64,000 nucleotides of DNA from Cycas panzhihuaensis (GCA_023213395.1 CM041465.1:43717741-43781740), one strand, 5' to 3'; numbered from the stretch's first letter, positions 33,263 to 44,879 are shown. Made by a program: numbers and translations. Notes: generated from the letters alone by a model not told the origin.

Positions 33263-34096
33263 CGCTTGGAGTCAAAAGTGATCCAATGGTGGTGAGGACC
33301 AGAGGTAGGTCAGATAACCCGAGTTGTGCAGGTACGGACCGTACGGAGGTACGCACGAGGCAAAACGGCAGAAAAACAAGCATTCTGGGTACATATGACA
33401 GGTGCGTACCTGGAACGGGTACGCATGACAGAAACATACCAGCGGCGGAACGGAACCAAGCAGCGGCGGTATGCACGACCTGTGGGACCGGTGAAGACCG
33501 TCGAGGTGCGGGACGACGCATTTTGACGCATTTGGACTCAAAGGAATAATTAATTAAGTGCTTAACAAGTGATTAATGAAAGGGTACGCATGACTGAAGG
33601 GATACGGTTATGACAGGCAGTCATAACCCTTCAGCCAAAAGGTACCAGCATGAGTACTTAAGGAGGTACGCATGATTCACCTGGTTAGGGTGAGAGCCGG
33701 ATATCAGGAGTACGCAAAGGTGCAGGAGACAGTACGTATGACAACCAATTGGAGCATCACTGTATGATAAGTACTATCTAGGTACGCATTGTAACAGAAA
33801 GACTGTATACTGCTGGAATGCTCAGGAATGCATTCCAGCCTCTGTGTAAATGAACTGTTGACTTAATAAAAGGAAGAGTTACGTGGAATTTGGCGTATTC
33901 TTGGTGTTGTGATGATGATTTGCTGAGTATGTATTGATTTCTGTACTGCTATGTACCATTCTGTGAATTATATATGGAATGTATGTGGAATGTATGTGAA
34001 TAACCATGTTGATGATCCACGAAACTAGACTATAGCGCTGTGTAAACCTTGACAAGTGTACCGATTCCACAAGGGGGTGGAATTCCCAAGTCAACA
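33263..34096 (+). repeat. 5' LTR of Gypsy D
   Basis: 834 bp. The first bases read CGCTTGGAGTC where the other copies have TGTTGGAGTC, so the terminal TG is damaged. It ends AATTCCCAAGTCAACA. GTACG words are frequent. It shares its 3' 40 bp with the 3' LTR of D and not with C. Confidence 0.9.
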
Positions 34097-34097
34097 T

Positions 34098-34110
34098 TGG
34101 TTCCGTTGCC
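34098..34110 (+). other. Primer binding site of Gypsy D
   Basis: TGGTTCCGTTGCC, the same as C and one base from the LTR. Confidence 0.7.
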
Positions 34111-34237
34111 TATGTCCGTTGAGGAGGGACAAGGCCTAGGGGTTTCAAGGGAAAAGAATGTGTAAAGGGCAGAGGACCCTGGCTGTCGTCGTGATGGCGG
34201 GCTGTAACTAAGCCACCGGCAGCCAGGGGACCTTCCA

Positions 34238-35591
34238 ATGCCACCTAAGAGGCCTTCAAGCTCGGAAGAGCCCCAGAAGGATACTTCACCCAAGGAAAAG
34301 GAAACTAACAGACAAAGGGCACTAAGATGGTCAAAAGAAGCAAAACTCAGAAGGGCGAGGAGATTAAGTTTGCAAAACAACGAGACTAAGGGACAGTCCG
34401 TTGAAGGATCTGAGGCAAGTGGAGCCCAGACACCTCAGGAAGAGGAAACCCATGGCGAACGCATGGTATTGACACCAGCCCCTATCAGAGATGATTTGTT
34501 TAGCCCGGAGATTGAAGGGAAGCCAAAAGTGGATGAAAAACATGAAAAGATCCTAACAGAGGGAAGTATACCAGTGGAGGAAGGCCCGAAGGACCTAGGT
34601 GACAGCGATAAGAAGGCGGAGGAAGGTCCCTCGGCATATTGGGAAAACAAGCTAACGAGACAGCTTTTTGAAGATTCGGCGTAAAGGGATCGACCAATCT
34701 TACATTACGGTAACACCATTGACTATACAAGTTCCAGGTGTAGTGGAACCTATACACATAAAAACTCCATTTAAAAATCCGCTTTTGGGAAAGAGAATAC
34801 AGCGGTAGTTACTCCCAAAGGCATCCCCAAAGGAGGGAGGAAGGGAAAGATCACCATCAGGTGGGGGACAGTTGCAATCTCCCAAAATGGACGATTATAG
34901 AGACTTTGGGAAACTAATCTTTAATGATACTTCGGACGCAGCAGAGCACGTGTATCTATTTCAGAACCTCATTGATGTCAAAAAAATTACAGACGAAGAT
35001 GAAATCAAAGCACGCTTCGCCTGTACATTGAGAGGAGTACCCTTGGCATGGTATAAGGAAACAAACAAGAATGAGCCATGGGTGAAAATTAAGAAAGCAT
35101 TTGAAGAAAGATTTCAAAAGTTTCGCAGTAATGAAGCCGTGGAAATCGCACTACGAGAGATCAGGCAGAGGCCGGGGGAATCCGTCCTAACTTACATTAG
35201 CCGAATGAAAATTATAGCAGCGAGCATGATCAATGAGACGATAACGGATCATAATATGAAGAATTACTTTGTAAGAGGGCTGAATGAGAAGTTGCGAGCC
35301 ATGATGCATGCTCATCCATTGAAATCATTCAAGAATGCTCAAGATCTGGCATTAGACTTTGAAATGGAAATGGATGCCCAAGCAGGAGGACAAGATTCCT
35401 TGCTGTTAAGATTACAAGATGAGATTAGAGAGTTGAAGCAAAACCAATACAACCGACCCTTCTGCCAGGTAGGGGTAGCAGAAGAGGAATCAGAATTGGA
35501 GGCACTAAGAAAAGAGGTAGCAAGATTGAAAATCAGAAATAACCGGGAAGAAGAAGAGACGCCAAGAAGAAAGAGCACCTTGGAAGGGTAA
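34238..35591 (+). pseudogene. First Gag of Gypsy D
   Basis: ATG at 34238. The N-terminal charged region is open to a TAA at 34682, which arises at a CGTAA where C has CAGAA (6148-6152). The Gag core is open from 34872 to 35591 (239 codons): DYRDFGKLIFNDTSDAAEHV, FACTLRGVPLAWYKETNKNE, W.KIKKAFEERFQKFRSNEA, ESVLTYISRMKIIAASMI, YFVRGLNEKLRAMMHAHPLK, then a coiled basic region. It is the standard capsid-type domain of Gypsy. Confidence 0.88.
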
Positions 35592-35765
35592 CCAAGTGGT
35601 GCCACATTTGTGAAGAAAACTCACATACCACCCGGGAATGTGATTTGAATTTAAAAACAAAGTCGACGCACCAACAGGAGAAGTGGTGCCACATATGTGA
35701 GGTTGACACACATACAACCAAGGATTGTTTCTACAATCCTAGGGGTAAAGCATTCGAGGTCGAGG
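35592..35765 (+). pseudogene. Two zinc knuckles of Gypsy D
   Basis: WCHICEENSHTT.ECD (35597-35645) and WCHICEVDTHTTKDCFYNP (35685-35740), both with C-x2-C-x4-H-x4-C-like spacing. A frame change separates them from the Gag core. Confidence 0.78.
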
Positions 35766-36228
35766 TCGGGAAGAGGCAATCCACCTCGTAATGTGTATAC
35801 AACGAGGCGCACTGTAACCTTCAAGGAAAAACAACCGATGGGGAGATGCCTCATCTGTTTGATTCCGCAATCGGAAGTCCGAATGCCCAATGAAGCAAGA
35901 ATACGAATGAAGCCGTCAGAGGCAGAATCGTGGGCCCAAGCGACCACAAAGCGTAGGATTGTAAGGGTAAAGCCAAAGCGACTAACCCGATGACAATCGT
36001 GTAAACCAAGAATGTGAAATTACAACAAACAAAAGAGAAATTGGATGAAGGATATCCAAACCCACCAATGTAAATGGATCGGAACAAACAAGCAAAACAA
36101 GTGTTAGATGGTTTAGTCCTAAGGAGAATATACTACCAATGGGTAAACCAGAACGAAATATGTTTATGTTCGGAAAAATAAACAAAAGAGCAAGAAAAAC
36201 TACCTAAGAACTTACGACAAAACCCCAA
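35766..36228 (+). pseudogene. Gag-PR spacer of Gypsy D, badly frameshifted
   Basis: Corresponds to C 7216-7700 at the nucleotide level but with many small indels (for example GTGTAAACC at 35999 for GTGCCAGAAACC in C, and AATGTAAATGG at 36067 for AACAGAAATGG). No complete frame. Confidence 0.6.
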
Positions 36229-37500
36229 ATGGTGCAGATGGAAGAACTTTTTAAAGGATTACCAGCAGAAGATATTCCCAGAATGTTGCTATTGATGGAA
36301 AATCTAGTGAAACAGTTACAATTAACTATTCCTCTGTCTCAAGTTATTGACTGGATCAAAGGAGGAGTGTTACAGAAAGGAATTACCAAGAGTTTGAAAC
36401 AAATTATACCATCATTCGACATGGATCCAATGGTAACCATGTCAGTCTTGGGAGAAACATTCCCACGAGTAATTGTGGATGGAGGCGCAGCAGTAAATGT
36501 GTTACCAGCTGCAACATGGCGTAAATTGGGAAGCCCGAAGTTGGAAGCAGCAACTTATTTGCTGAAGTTGGCTAATGAACTATAAGTACGACCTATGGCT
36601 AGATTGGCCAATATCAAAGTAGACGTGGCAGGGATAGTGGTAAGAATTGACTTCACAATTGTGGAAACGGAGAAAGGAGCCACACCCTACCCGGCACTAC
36701 TAGGAAGGCCATGGTTATACAAAACGCAGTGCCTTCAGAATTGGGAAAAGGTAACCTTCACTCTATCAGACAACAACAACAAAGTGGTACTACCAATGTT
36801 GGGAAGAAGTTCGATTGAAGTAATTCCAGATGAAGGATCCAGCACCACGGTAACAAGCGATACGACATTTTCTTCCATTGGGGAAGAACATATATTCCAC
36901 ATGACAGAAGAACCCACCACATCAAATAACCACCAGCGTGAAGAACCAACGGATCTCGAAGAAATATACAACTCTTCGGATGACGAACACGGTATGAGGT
37001 TCGTGGATTACTGGCTTCAGGATGCATACAAAGTAAACTCTTCTTCTCACAGATGTAATTTGTTATCTAAATGTGTATCTGTAAACATTGATAATAATTT
37101 AAATTCTTTTGAATATGTGCTGACTAACGATCATTTGGAAATTGGTAACAACCTAGACCAACCAACCCTTAGCTTACCTAGTAATTTTCGTAGTTTTTTT
37201 CTAGTTAGTAGTAACCCTGACATCCCATCTACTTCAGGCGTGGGTCCTGAGGTAGATTCCCTACCCCCCCCCTTATTACAACCCGAGGAAGGAAGTAATA
37301 TCCCTTCCTCTTCTTCCTTAGAGGTACACCCACCCAGCCATAAATCTCTTCCAACCATTGGCGCCAAACGGGAAATGGAAGGAGGATTGCTGGTAAGTAC
37401 TTCTAGCGAGTCTGGTCTAGGAAGTAAAATCATTATTCCGGAAAAAACAAACTATCAAATCTATATTGGGGATTACGTTAAACCATTCTATGGGGAATAG
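36229..37500 (+). pseudogene. Protease and Ser/Pro-rich linker of Gypsy D
   Basis: 36229-36585: LPAEDIPRMLLLMENLVKQL, then FPRVIVDGGAAVNVLPAATW (aspartic protease, D-G-G). A TAA at 36583 interrupts. From 36595 it is open for 301 codons: VRIDFTIVETEKGATPYPAL, LLGRPWLYKTQ, then acidic and Ser/Pro-rich linker (37150-37350) ending GDYVKPFYGE at a TAG (37498). C matches closely throughout. Confidence 0.82.
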
Positions 37501-37504
37501 TTAT

Positions 37505-38040
37505 ATGGGACTACCCATTTAACACACTCGCTGAGTATTGGATAGATCGTGAAATTGGGATAAAACCCAATGGCAAAGAAGACCTAGTCCTAACCTGCGA
37601 GGGAGAGCTTGGTACCGTACTTAGCTCACCAACATACTCTTAGGAATTGGCAAGATTTGCAGACGATGTTTCGAATACGATTCGATCATCCAAACCAACT
37701 AACTATTCCAATATTCTACGTAGGTCATAACCCTAGGAAACACATACAGGTGTGTAAACAAAATTGGAGATCCTTGAGTATACCTAAGCGGAATTGGTCT
37801 ACCTATTTCTACCACACCTTGGGGAGAGTAGCAAAGGACTGGTTCCTGGGAAGGGAGCAAAATCTAGATATAACTTGGGGAAACCTAAAGAAATCTTTTA
37901 TAAAAACCTTTAGGCATACTTCGAAAAACCAAGAAATAAACAAAATCTTGAAACACATCAGAATAATGAGCATAAAACTAGAACAGCATTTAACAAATCA
38001 GGAAACAAAGAGAATCTATACATAGTGAAGAAGAAGAAAT
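37505..38040 (+). pseudogene. Second and third Gag-like domains of Gypsy D
   Basis: Between PR linker and RT lie two Gag-like units. Unit 2 (37505-37690): WDYPFNTLAEYWIDREIGIK, then L.GRAWYRT.LAHQHTLRNW, QDLQTMFRIRFDHP. Unit 3 (37690-38025): IPIFYVGHNPRKHIQVCKQN, SIPKRNWSTYFYHTLGRVAK, DWFLGREQ, TWGNLKKSFIKTFRHT. The L...A..W(Y/F)...W..L...F...F pattern is that of Retrotrans_gag. Element I has the same two units in the same place (63100-63610). Polyproteins of this group normally pass from PR to RT with no such domains. Function unknown. Confidence 0.72.
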
Positions 38041-38199
38041 TATGAATTATCTTTGCAGAGTTTACAATTCACCGTTGGAGAAAGAAAAGTAGAAGATGCC
38101 CCGGGCACAAAACCGAAAATGTAGAAGATGTGGGTATAACGGTTGAAAACTACGTAAATTAATGTTGGTAGTTCGGAAAATCCTAAGTTTATTCGAATT
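38041..38199 (+). other. Linker between Gag-like domains and RT of D
   Basis: Short degraded coding linker; remnants of MNYLCRVYNSPLEKEK at 38041-38090. No domain. Confidence 0.4.
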
Positions 38200-39020
38200 G
38201 GAAACTATTGGGATTCCCAAACCAGAGCGTAAGCTCAACAGCTATTCAAGAATTCCGTGATGTGTTCGCATGGTCGATAAAGACCGAAAGGTATTCCTCC
38301 CGAGATAGGAATGCATCATATTGATCTATTAGAGGACGCTAAACCCAGAAACAACGACCATATCGGATGAATCCAAAATACAAAGAAAAGTAAAAGCGTA
38401 ACTTGATAAAATGTTGGAAGCAGTTATATATACGAAATCGACTACGGATCGGGTGAGCCTGTAGTAGTGGTTCCCAAGAAAAATGGGAAAATTCGTGTCC
38501 GTGGATTACGTATAGTTGAATAAAGTGACGAAAAAGATCCATTTCGCTACCTTTCACGGAAGATATTTTGAAGCGATTGGAGGAATGAAATCTATTCATT
38601 CACAGACGGATTTAGTGGGTACAATCATGTGCAGATTGCCCCTAAGATCGTGCAAAGACAACATTCGTAATGTAATGGGGTACGATGCCTATAAGGTAAT
38701 GCCATTCGGTCTTACGAATGCACCAAATACATTTCAAATAATTGTGATTAATATTTTTCAAAATTTATTGGAGAAAAAGTTGTCAGATTCCTAGACGATT
38801 GGACATTGTATGGGTTAATGAAAATCATATGGAAAACTTGAGAGAAATGTTGCAAACCCATCGGGAAAATAAACTGTCTCAATCCGAAAAATGTACATTT
38901 CGTACCCTTTGGAAACCTCTTAGGGCATATAGTCACAGAGAAGGATTGCCGATGGATCCAAAGAAAAGTGTTCCGCCATTTTACACTTTCCGACACCGAG
39001 TACGAGGAAGCAGCTGAAAG
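38200..39020 (+). pseudogene. Reverse transcriptase of Gypsy D
   Basis: EFRDVFAWS, GIPPEIGMHHIDLLEDA, RPYRMNPKY, VVVPKKNGKIRV, then [16 protein letters not shown] and, in a shifted frame, the catalytic FLDDWTLYG (about 38788-38815). At least five frame changes occur. Many look like one- or two-base losses, for example around the WVSP and VDYRKL boxes, so the gene may be less damaged in reality. Confidence 0.8.
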
Positions 39021-39662
39021 GTTTTTTGGGTTTGACAGGATATTATAGAAAATTCATCAGAGGATATGCATATATATCTGGACCTCTAGAAGAGTTGCTA
39101 AAAAAGAATATTGAATGGATATGGAAAGACGATCAGCAATGGGCATTCAAAACGTTGAAACAGGCCATTGTAGCAGCGCCTATACTGCGATTCCCAGATT
39201 GGAAGAAAACTTTTCACGTACATGTGGATGCGTCACAATACGTTATTGGATGCGTATTGGCATAACCTAGCGATGATAAAACGGATCATCCAATCTATTT
39301 GCCAGTCGGAAACTTACGAGAGTCGAAAGGTAATTATACGACGATTTTAAAGGGAAGCACTCAGCATGGTTTATGCATTACAAAAGTTTCGACATTATTT
39401 GTTATCCAATCCATTCCTGTTTTTCGTCGACCACCAAGCCTTGATGTATCTAGTAAATAAACCCATTATGCGAGGAAGAATCAGCAGATGGTTAATGTTG
39501 TTTCAAGAATTCTCATTCAAAATCATTGTGAAACCCAGCAAAGCACACATCATTCCAGATCAGTTGTCGAGAATCAAAAACGGAGAGAAAGCCACAGGGA
39601 TACCAGATGATTTTCCAGACGCAATTTATTCAAAGATAGATGCGCTCCAAAGCAGATTGGTA
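39021..39662 (+). pseudogene. RNase H of Gypsy D
   Basis: GLTGYYRKFIRGYAYISGPL, FHVHVDASQYVIGCVLA (first catalytic Asp present), one TAA, then from 39366 MVYALQKFRHYLLSNPFLFF, VDHQALMYLVNKPI and PDQLSRIKNGEK. Two frame changes. Confidence 0.82.
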
Positions 39663-40862
39663 TGAGGGAATACCAGAGTACCTAGCGACCGGTGAAGTGC
39701 CAGCAGAGTTAGATCGTACGGGGAAAAGAAATTTCATCAAAAAAGCGGAGCCGTATCAACTTATCAGCGGTGAGTTGTACAAATTGGGGCCGGATGACAT
39801 ATTGCGACGTTGTGTTCGACAAAGATGAGATGCACTGCATCATGTCCTGCACATGAAGGAGTAGCGGTGGCCACATGGAAAATTGGCCACATGGCGAAAA
39901 ATCTTGACGCCGGATTCTCGTGGCCAATGTTCGAAGATGTCAAAAAATGGATTCAAGCATGCGATTATTGCCAACGCGTGGGGAAACCTAATAGACAGGA
40001 TTTCCAACCGTTGCATCCCATACTACCTTTGGCACCGTTCGAAAGATGGGGGCTCGACTTTGTGGGGCCAATCAAACCAACAGCGCGGAGATCAAAAGCT
40101 CGATACATTCTGATAGCAACCGATTATACGACAAAGTGGGTGGAAGCACGCGCATTGAGAAAAGCCGATGCAGAAAGTACAGCAAGATTTCTGTATGAGG
40201 TAATAATCACGCGATTTGGATGCCCTTTGGAGATCGTCAGTGACCAAGGTGCCCACTTCTTCAACCAAAAGATTGAAACATTGACAACTGCCTTCATGAT
40301 TAGCCATCGGAAATCAACTCCCTACTATCCGAAAGCCAATGGTCAAGCGGAGAGCTCGAACAAGATAATCGAAAACTGCTTGCAAAAGATATGCGACATC
40401 GGCAGATCGGATTGGGCTGAGAAGTTACCCTCCGTACTATGGGCCTTTCGTACGACATATAAAAGATCGCGGATGACCCCATTCCAGCTTGTATATGGCA
40501 CGGAAGCCATTCTTCCGACCGAGTTTGAGATACCCAGCTTACGAGTGGCAATACAATGTCGATTAGACGACCTCCAGTCCTTGGAACGACGACTGGAAGA
40601 TTTAATACGATTGGAAGAGAAACGACACCTAGCAAACTGGTTGCAACATATAGAAAAGCGGCGACAAAAAGCATGGCATGACCGCCATCTGCGGAAACCA
40701 CAATTCAACGAAGGTGATCAAGTATTGCTGTATGACAGCAAATTCAAAACGCACCCCGGGAAACTCAAGATGCGATGGTTAAGACCATACATCGCGGAAA
40801 GAATTTTCGAGAATGGATCGGTGCGGCCGAGATCGATGCACCTCTGCTACCAACACGGGTAA
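39663..40862 (+). CDS. Integrase of Gypsy D, catalytic triad intact
   Basis: A short N-terminal part (39640-39828) in one frame is followed by 350 open codons from 39810. Zinc domain end ACDYCQRVGK. Core GLDFVGPIK, ATDYTTKWVEAR (first D), FGCPLEIVSDQGAHFF (second D), YPKANGQAESSNKIIENC (E). C-terminal part WHDRHLRKPQFNEGDQVLLY, GKLKMRWLRPY. It is the best preserved enzyme in the window and inserts element cDNA into the chromosome. The N-terminal histidines lie around the frame change at 39820-39900. Confidence 0.9.
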
Positions 40863-41109
40863 ATGGTAGCAGACTCGAGCCTTACAATGAGTAGCCCAGC
40901 TTACCAGCAGGATCAGTTGGTTGTACCATATCGTATTGCATGATGTTGAGGCAACCAACTGCCTTGATACCGAGCCATGATCCAGTTCGGTATGGATACA
41001 AAAATTGAAAAAATTGGAAAAATAAAAATAATCAGTAACTCATTACTGATATAAGTAACAGCAGCATAATCTAAGAAAATTCAGAGGGAAATTCATCGGC
41101 ATACAAGCA
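40863..41109 (+). other. Post-integrase non-coding segment of Gypsy D
   Basis: No ORF. Nearly identical to C 9291-9539 from about 40912 onward. Confidence 0.65.
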
Positions 41110-41560
41110 AATTGCAGTATACGTACCGAAAAAGGTATGTTACCAGGTACGTATAGTTGGAACAGTGATAAAAGTGGAAAATGCACTATACGTACCAAAG
41201 GAATTCACTAAAGTACACATAGTTTAAAAAGTGACTCGGAATTACACTATACATACCTGAAAAGTACGTGGACAGGTACACATAGTATAAATAACTTTAA
41301 GTGGCTCAATTACATTATACGTGCACTGAAAATGCACGAGCAGTGCATACGCAGGCAAAGGAGCGTAAGTTAAGATTTTACATTATACGTACCAGCGAAA
41401 TGCGTGTCGAATGCATGTGTAAAAGATACTTAAGTATTTGGTTACATTATACGTGCAAAGGAAGTACACAATCGAGTACGTATAATGAAAACCTTTAACA
41501 TTATATGTACCAAGGGCACGTATAAGACAAAATACGCAAGCGACAAATCATTACGTACTG
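41110..41560 (+). repeat. GTAC-rich tandem repeats of Gypsy D
   Basis: Same architecture as C 9540-9960: units with ATTATACGTACC...GTACG.. motifs spaced 66-100 bp. In D several GTACG words have become TGCACG or ATGCG-like. Confidence 0.72.
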
Positions 41561-41731
41561 CGAACATTCCGTGCGATGCAGCGAGCGGAACGGACTACAG
41601 CACGCAAGGACTTGCTCGGGTACGAATCACAGTGCGCCAAACAGAGAAACGGCAAGCGTTCTCTGAGAATGCGTACGTGCGGTTCTACTAGTACGCTTTG
41701 GTTTCTTTCTTACCTCTGGAACTCCACAGCC

Positions 41732-42818
41732 ATGATGAGGACAGCAGGGTGCCAAGAGGCCTACATTCCAAAACTCAAACAGGACCTTCAAGCTTTACCA
41801 GCTGCATTTCAGGCTAAGGTTAAGCAGGCAGGCTAGAAAGACTACATTTATTGTAACCCTATGTATTATGACCCGGAATTAATGGACCAAATCCTCATGG
41901 CCCTAAAAATAGACAGCAGGAAGGTCAAAATGGACGCAGACATAGTCCATACCATCACTGGACTTCCCAAGGATGGAGAGGTCCCATTCGGAGCAAAAAG
42001 GTCGGAGGTAGACAGGGAAATGTGGCTGAGGGAACTATGCCAGCCTAATACTCAAATTATGTCAGGTGGAATCAGGGTAGCTGACATTATGGACTGACTT
42101 GATTGGGTGGCCAAAGTTATTAACTCCAGGTTTTTGTCGAAGAGGAAGTATACCTACATCCAGGGAGGCATGATGCAGGTATTATTAAAAATTAGGGATG
42201 GAGAAAGAATGAATTGGTCAGAATTTTTGGCAGAGAATATGAGACAGCGATTCTGAAATCCGGACACATCCATTCCGCCATCCTTCATTGCTTCTGGCAA
42301 TGTTATTTTACCAATGTACGAAGGTTCAGTTGACCAGAACTACCATCTCTCCTCCTGAACCAATCATCAAACAGTGGGTAGCAGAGTTCCCAGATACAAC
42401 AATGAGTATGGAAGCCAAACGGCGAGTTCAAAAGCAAATGCAAAAGGTGCTTACCTGGTTACAAAAAGCACTAGGAACACCTATTCCTCATCGGACAAAG
42501 CAAGTTGTTCATCGTCGCGGGAAGAGGAAGAAAGGGGAGGAGGAAGAAGAAGAAGAAGAGGAGGAAGAAGCAGAAGCATCCTGGGAAGAATGGGAAGACT
42601 TCCCAGTAGCAGCAGAGGTCGGAGAACCCTCAGCACCTCCTACACCGCAGGATAAAGCGGGACCTATCATTCAGATGATTCAGGACTTGGAGGCAGGGTA
42701 CAAAGCAGAGATAGCAGCCCTTCAGGAAAAAATAAAAGAGAAGGATGCCATTATTGCCACCCTGACACAGATCAACGAGGAAATTTTGGGAGGACCAAGG
42801 CAGCAAGAGCCGCCTTGA
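41732..42818 (+). pseudogene. Extra 3' ORF of Gypsy D
   Basis: ATG at 41732. Reads MMRTAGCQEAYIPKLKQDLQ, LPAAFQAKVKQAG (TAG replacing Trp at 41834), MYYDPELMDQILMALKIDSR, KVKMDADIVHTITGLPKDGE, VDREMWLRELCQPNTQIMSG, FLSKRKYTYIQGGMMQVLL; a frame change near 42255; then from 42288 IIKQWVAEFPD, KRRVQKQMQKVLTWLQKA, RGKRKKGE, a Glu run, WEEWEDFP and a C-terminal coiled coil ([31 protein letters not shown]). C and I carry homologues. No enzyme motif is seen. The charged middle and coiled-coil tail suggest protein or RNA binding (inference). Confidence 0.82.
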
Positions 42819-42912
42819 GACAGAGTGGGGGAGGGATACCCTGAAATCTTGATTTTTTGGAGTTCTTGTTGAGCAAGGATGCTCAAACCCATAACTGTTG
42901 ACCCGGGATAGA
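42819..42912 (+). other. 3' leader before LTR of D
   Basis: GAGTGGGGGAGGGATACC at 42822-42840 is the best polypurine tract but lies about 75 bp from the LTR, as in C. A short inverted motif (GTTGAGCAAGGATGCTCAAAC) is between. Confidence 0.5.
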
Positions 42913-43715
42913 TGTTGGAGTCAAAAGTGATCCAATGGCTGTGTGAGGACCAGAGGTAGGTCAGATAACCCGAGTTGTGTAGGTACGGACCATACGGAGG
43001 TACGCACGAGGCAAAACGGTAGAAAAACAAGCATTCTGGGTACGTATGACAGGTGCGTGCACAGGCACGATGCGTGTAAACGCACGTGCAGTGAGAGCTG
43101 AAAGCGGCGGTATGCACGACTCGAGGACGGTGAAGACCGTCGAGGTGCCGACGTGCGTCTTGACTCAAAGGAATAATTAATTAAGTGCTTAACAAGTGAT
43201 TAATGAAAGTACGCATGATCGAAGAATACGGTTATGACAAATCATAACCCTTGACCAAAAGGTACCAAAGATGAGTACTTAAGGAGGTACGCATGATTCA
43301 CTGGTTAGGGTGAGAGTCGGATATCGAAATGCGCAAAGGTGCGAGAGACGATGCGTATGACTGACCAATTGGAGCATCATCGTATGATAAGTACCATCTA
43401 GGTACGCATTGTAATGAAGAGGCGTATCTTCTTTGGAATGCTCGGGAATGCATTCCGACCTCGTGTAAATGAACTGCTGACTTAATAAAAGGAAGAGTTA
43501 CATGGAATTTGGTGTATTCTTGGTGTTGTGATGATGATTTCTTTGAGTATGTATTGATTTACATCGTTGTGTACCATTCTGTGAATTATATATGGAATGT
43601 ATGTGGAATGTATGTGAATAACCATGTTGACAGTATCCTAAAACTAGACTATAGCGCTGTGTAAACCTTGACAAGTGTACCGATTCCACAAGGGGGTGGA
43701 ATTCCCAAGTCAACA
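42913..43715 (+). repeat. 3' LTR of Gypsy D
   Basis: 803 bp, TGTTGGAGTC to AAGTCAACA, followed by target copy TGAAC. It is shorter than the 5' LTR through many small losses at CAG/CTG and GTACG sites. Confidence 0.9.
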
Positions 43716-44560
43716 TGAACAAGACCATCATGAACATGACTCACGCTATGCTAGTATATAAGAATGTCCCTATCTATCTTTGGGCTGAGGCTATCTGGAC
43801 TGTCGTGTATTGCATCAACACTGTTAGTCCCTCCAAGCTCAACCCCTCTTCACATGAAATGTGGTATGGACAAACCCCCTCTATCTCCCACTTTAAAATT
43901 TTTTGCTCTACTTGTTATGCTCACATTCTGGAGGAACACAGAAACAAACTCTAAGATAGAGCCCTCAAAGGTATCTTTGTCAGATACCCTATGGACAAAA
44001 AGGGGTACAAGGTTTTTATACCTTCACAACACAAAATTACCATCACTAGAGATGATATCTTTGCAAGGATTGAAGATCAATTACTCAAACTTGACTCCAA
44101 GATACCTTCATACCGATTTAATGATGCTACTGAATTTGATGCCCAGATTCCAAAATTTATGGGGGGGGATGCTCAACAGTTGCTTAAAATCTTGGAATCT
44201 GACAATAGAGCCCGGAGAATACAAGTTGTGACTCCCAGCCAATGTGTACACATCCATCACCATCATTTGCGAATAGCCAAGTTGACAAAGGCAAATCCAT
44301 AGCAGAAGGACCATCTTCTCCAACATCGTCAACTTCCTCTGTGCCAAACATTGCATATGATCCTTTTCAGGATCAAAACGAAGACCAAGAGGCTGTGGAA
44401 ATGAAAACCTCATTCCCAACTCAAGGTTTTCGTGAAGCCTACCAGCTACACAAGGACATGCGACTAGATGAGGCAGGCAAAACTAGCACTACAAGTGCCC
44501 ATAGAGCAGGGAGTCTGAATTTTCAAGTAATCTTAGTCAGTGAGATCTAAAACTCATCAT
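43716..44560 (+). pseudogene. Copia E integrase end and linker (3' part)
   Basis: Continues the frame broken at 33262: NKTIMNMTHAMLVYKNVPIY, WAEAIWTVVYCINTV, MWYGQTPSISHFKIF, then (shifted, 43991 on) GYKVFIPSQHKITITRDDIF. A Ser/Thr-rich linker ends at a stop near 44549. RT and RNase H of Copia E are absent, cut by the next segment. Confidence 0.8.
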
Positions 44561-44879
44561 AATACTCCAACACCCTGATCTGCAAGAAGAACCAGCTGAA
44601 AAGTCCAATTTTTAGTGAAAAAACACGAGAAAACGTGAGTATACTAGCTCAAAACCCTTGAAGAAGATTTGAAAAAGATTTCAGATCTGAGTATAGTGAG
44701 CTCCAGCCTTTAAAAATACTCCAAAAAAGTCTTGATCTGCAATGGTAAGTTTAAACGAGCCTTGGATCGCCTTCGGAGAGCGAAGGTCATCATTAAGGGT
44801 CAGTACAACCCACTCTAAGTCTCCCTTGAAGAAGAAATCAGAATAGAGGGAACTAGTCTCCTCTAGCTCTGATACTAAA
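44561..44879 (-). other. Leader with Copia-type primer site, minus strand
   Basis: On the minus strand the LTR at 44880-45423 is followed at once by TAGTATCAGAGCTAG (about 44862-44877), an iMet-type PBS with minor change. About 300 bp of leader without a clear gene follow, so this LTR once acted as a 5' LTR. The body is lost at about 44560. Confidence 0.55.

Larger units (their letters stand above)
33263..43715 (+). mobile_element. Gypsy D, full-length relative of C with all pol domains
   Basis: LTRs 33263-34096 and 42913-43715. Target copies TGAAC are at 33258-33262 and 43716-43720, inside the Copia E integrase frame. Order: PBS, Gag, two knuckles, PR, linker, two more Gag-like domains, RT, RNase H, IN, GTAC-rich repeats, extra ORF, LTR. 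It is the most complete member of the C/D family here, but with frameshifts in most modules; several coincide with CAG/CTG-site differences from C. Placed in the Athila/Tat part of Gypsy by RT motifs and an Asp-like PBS. Confidence 0.93.
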
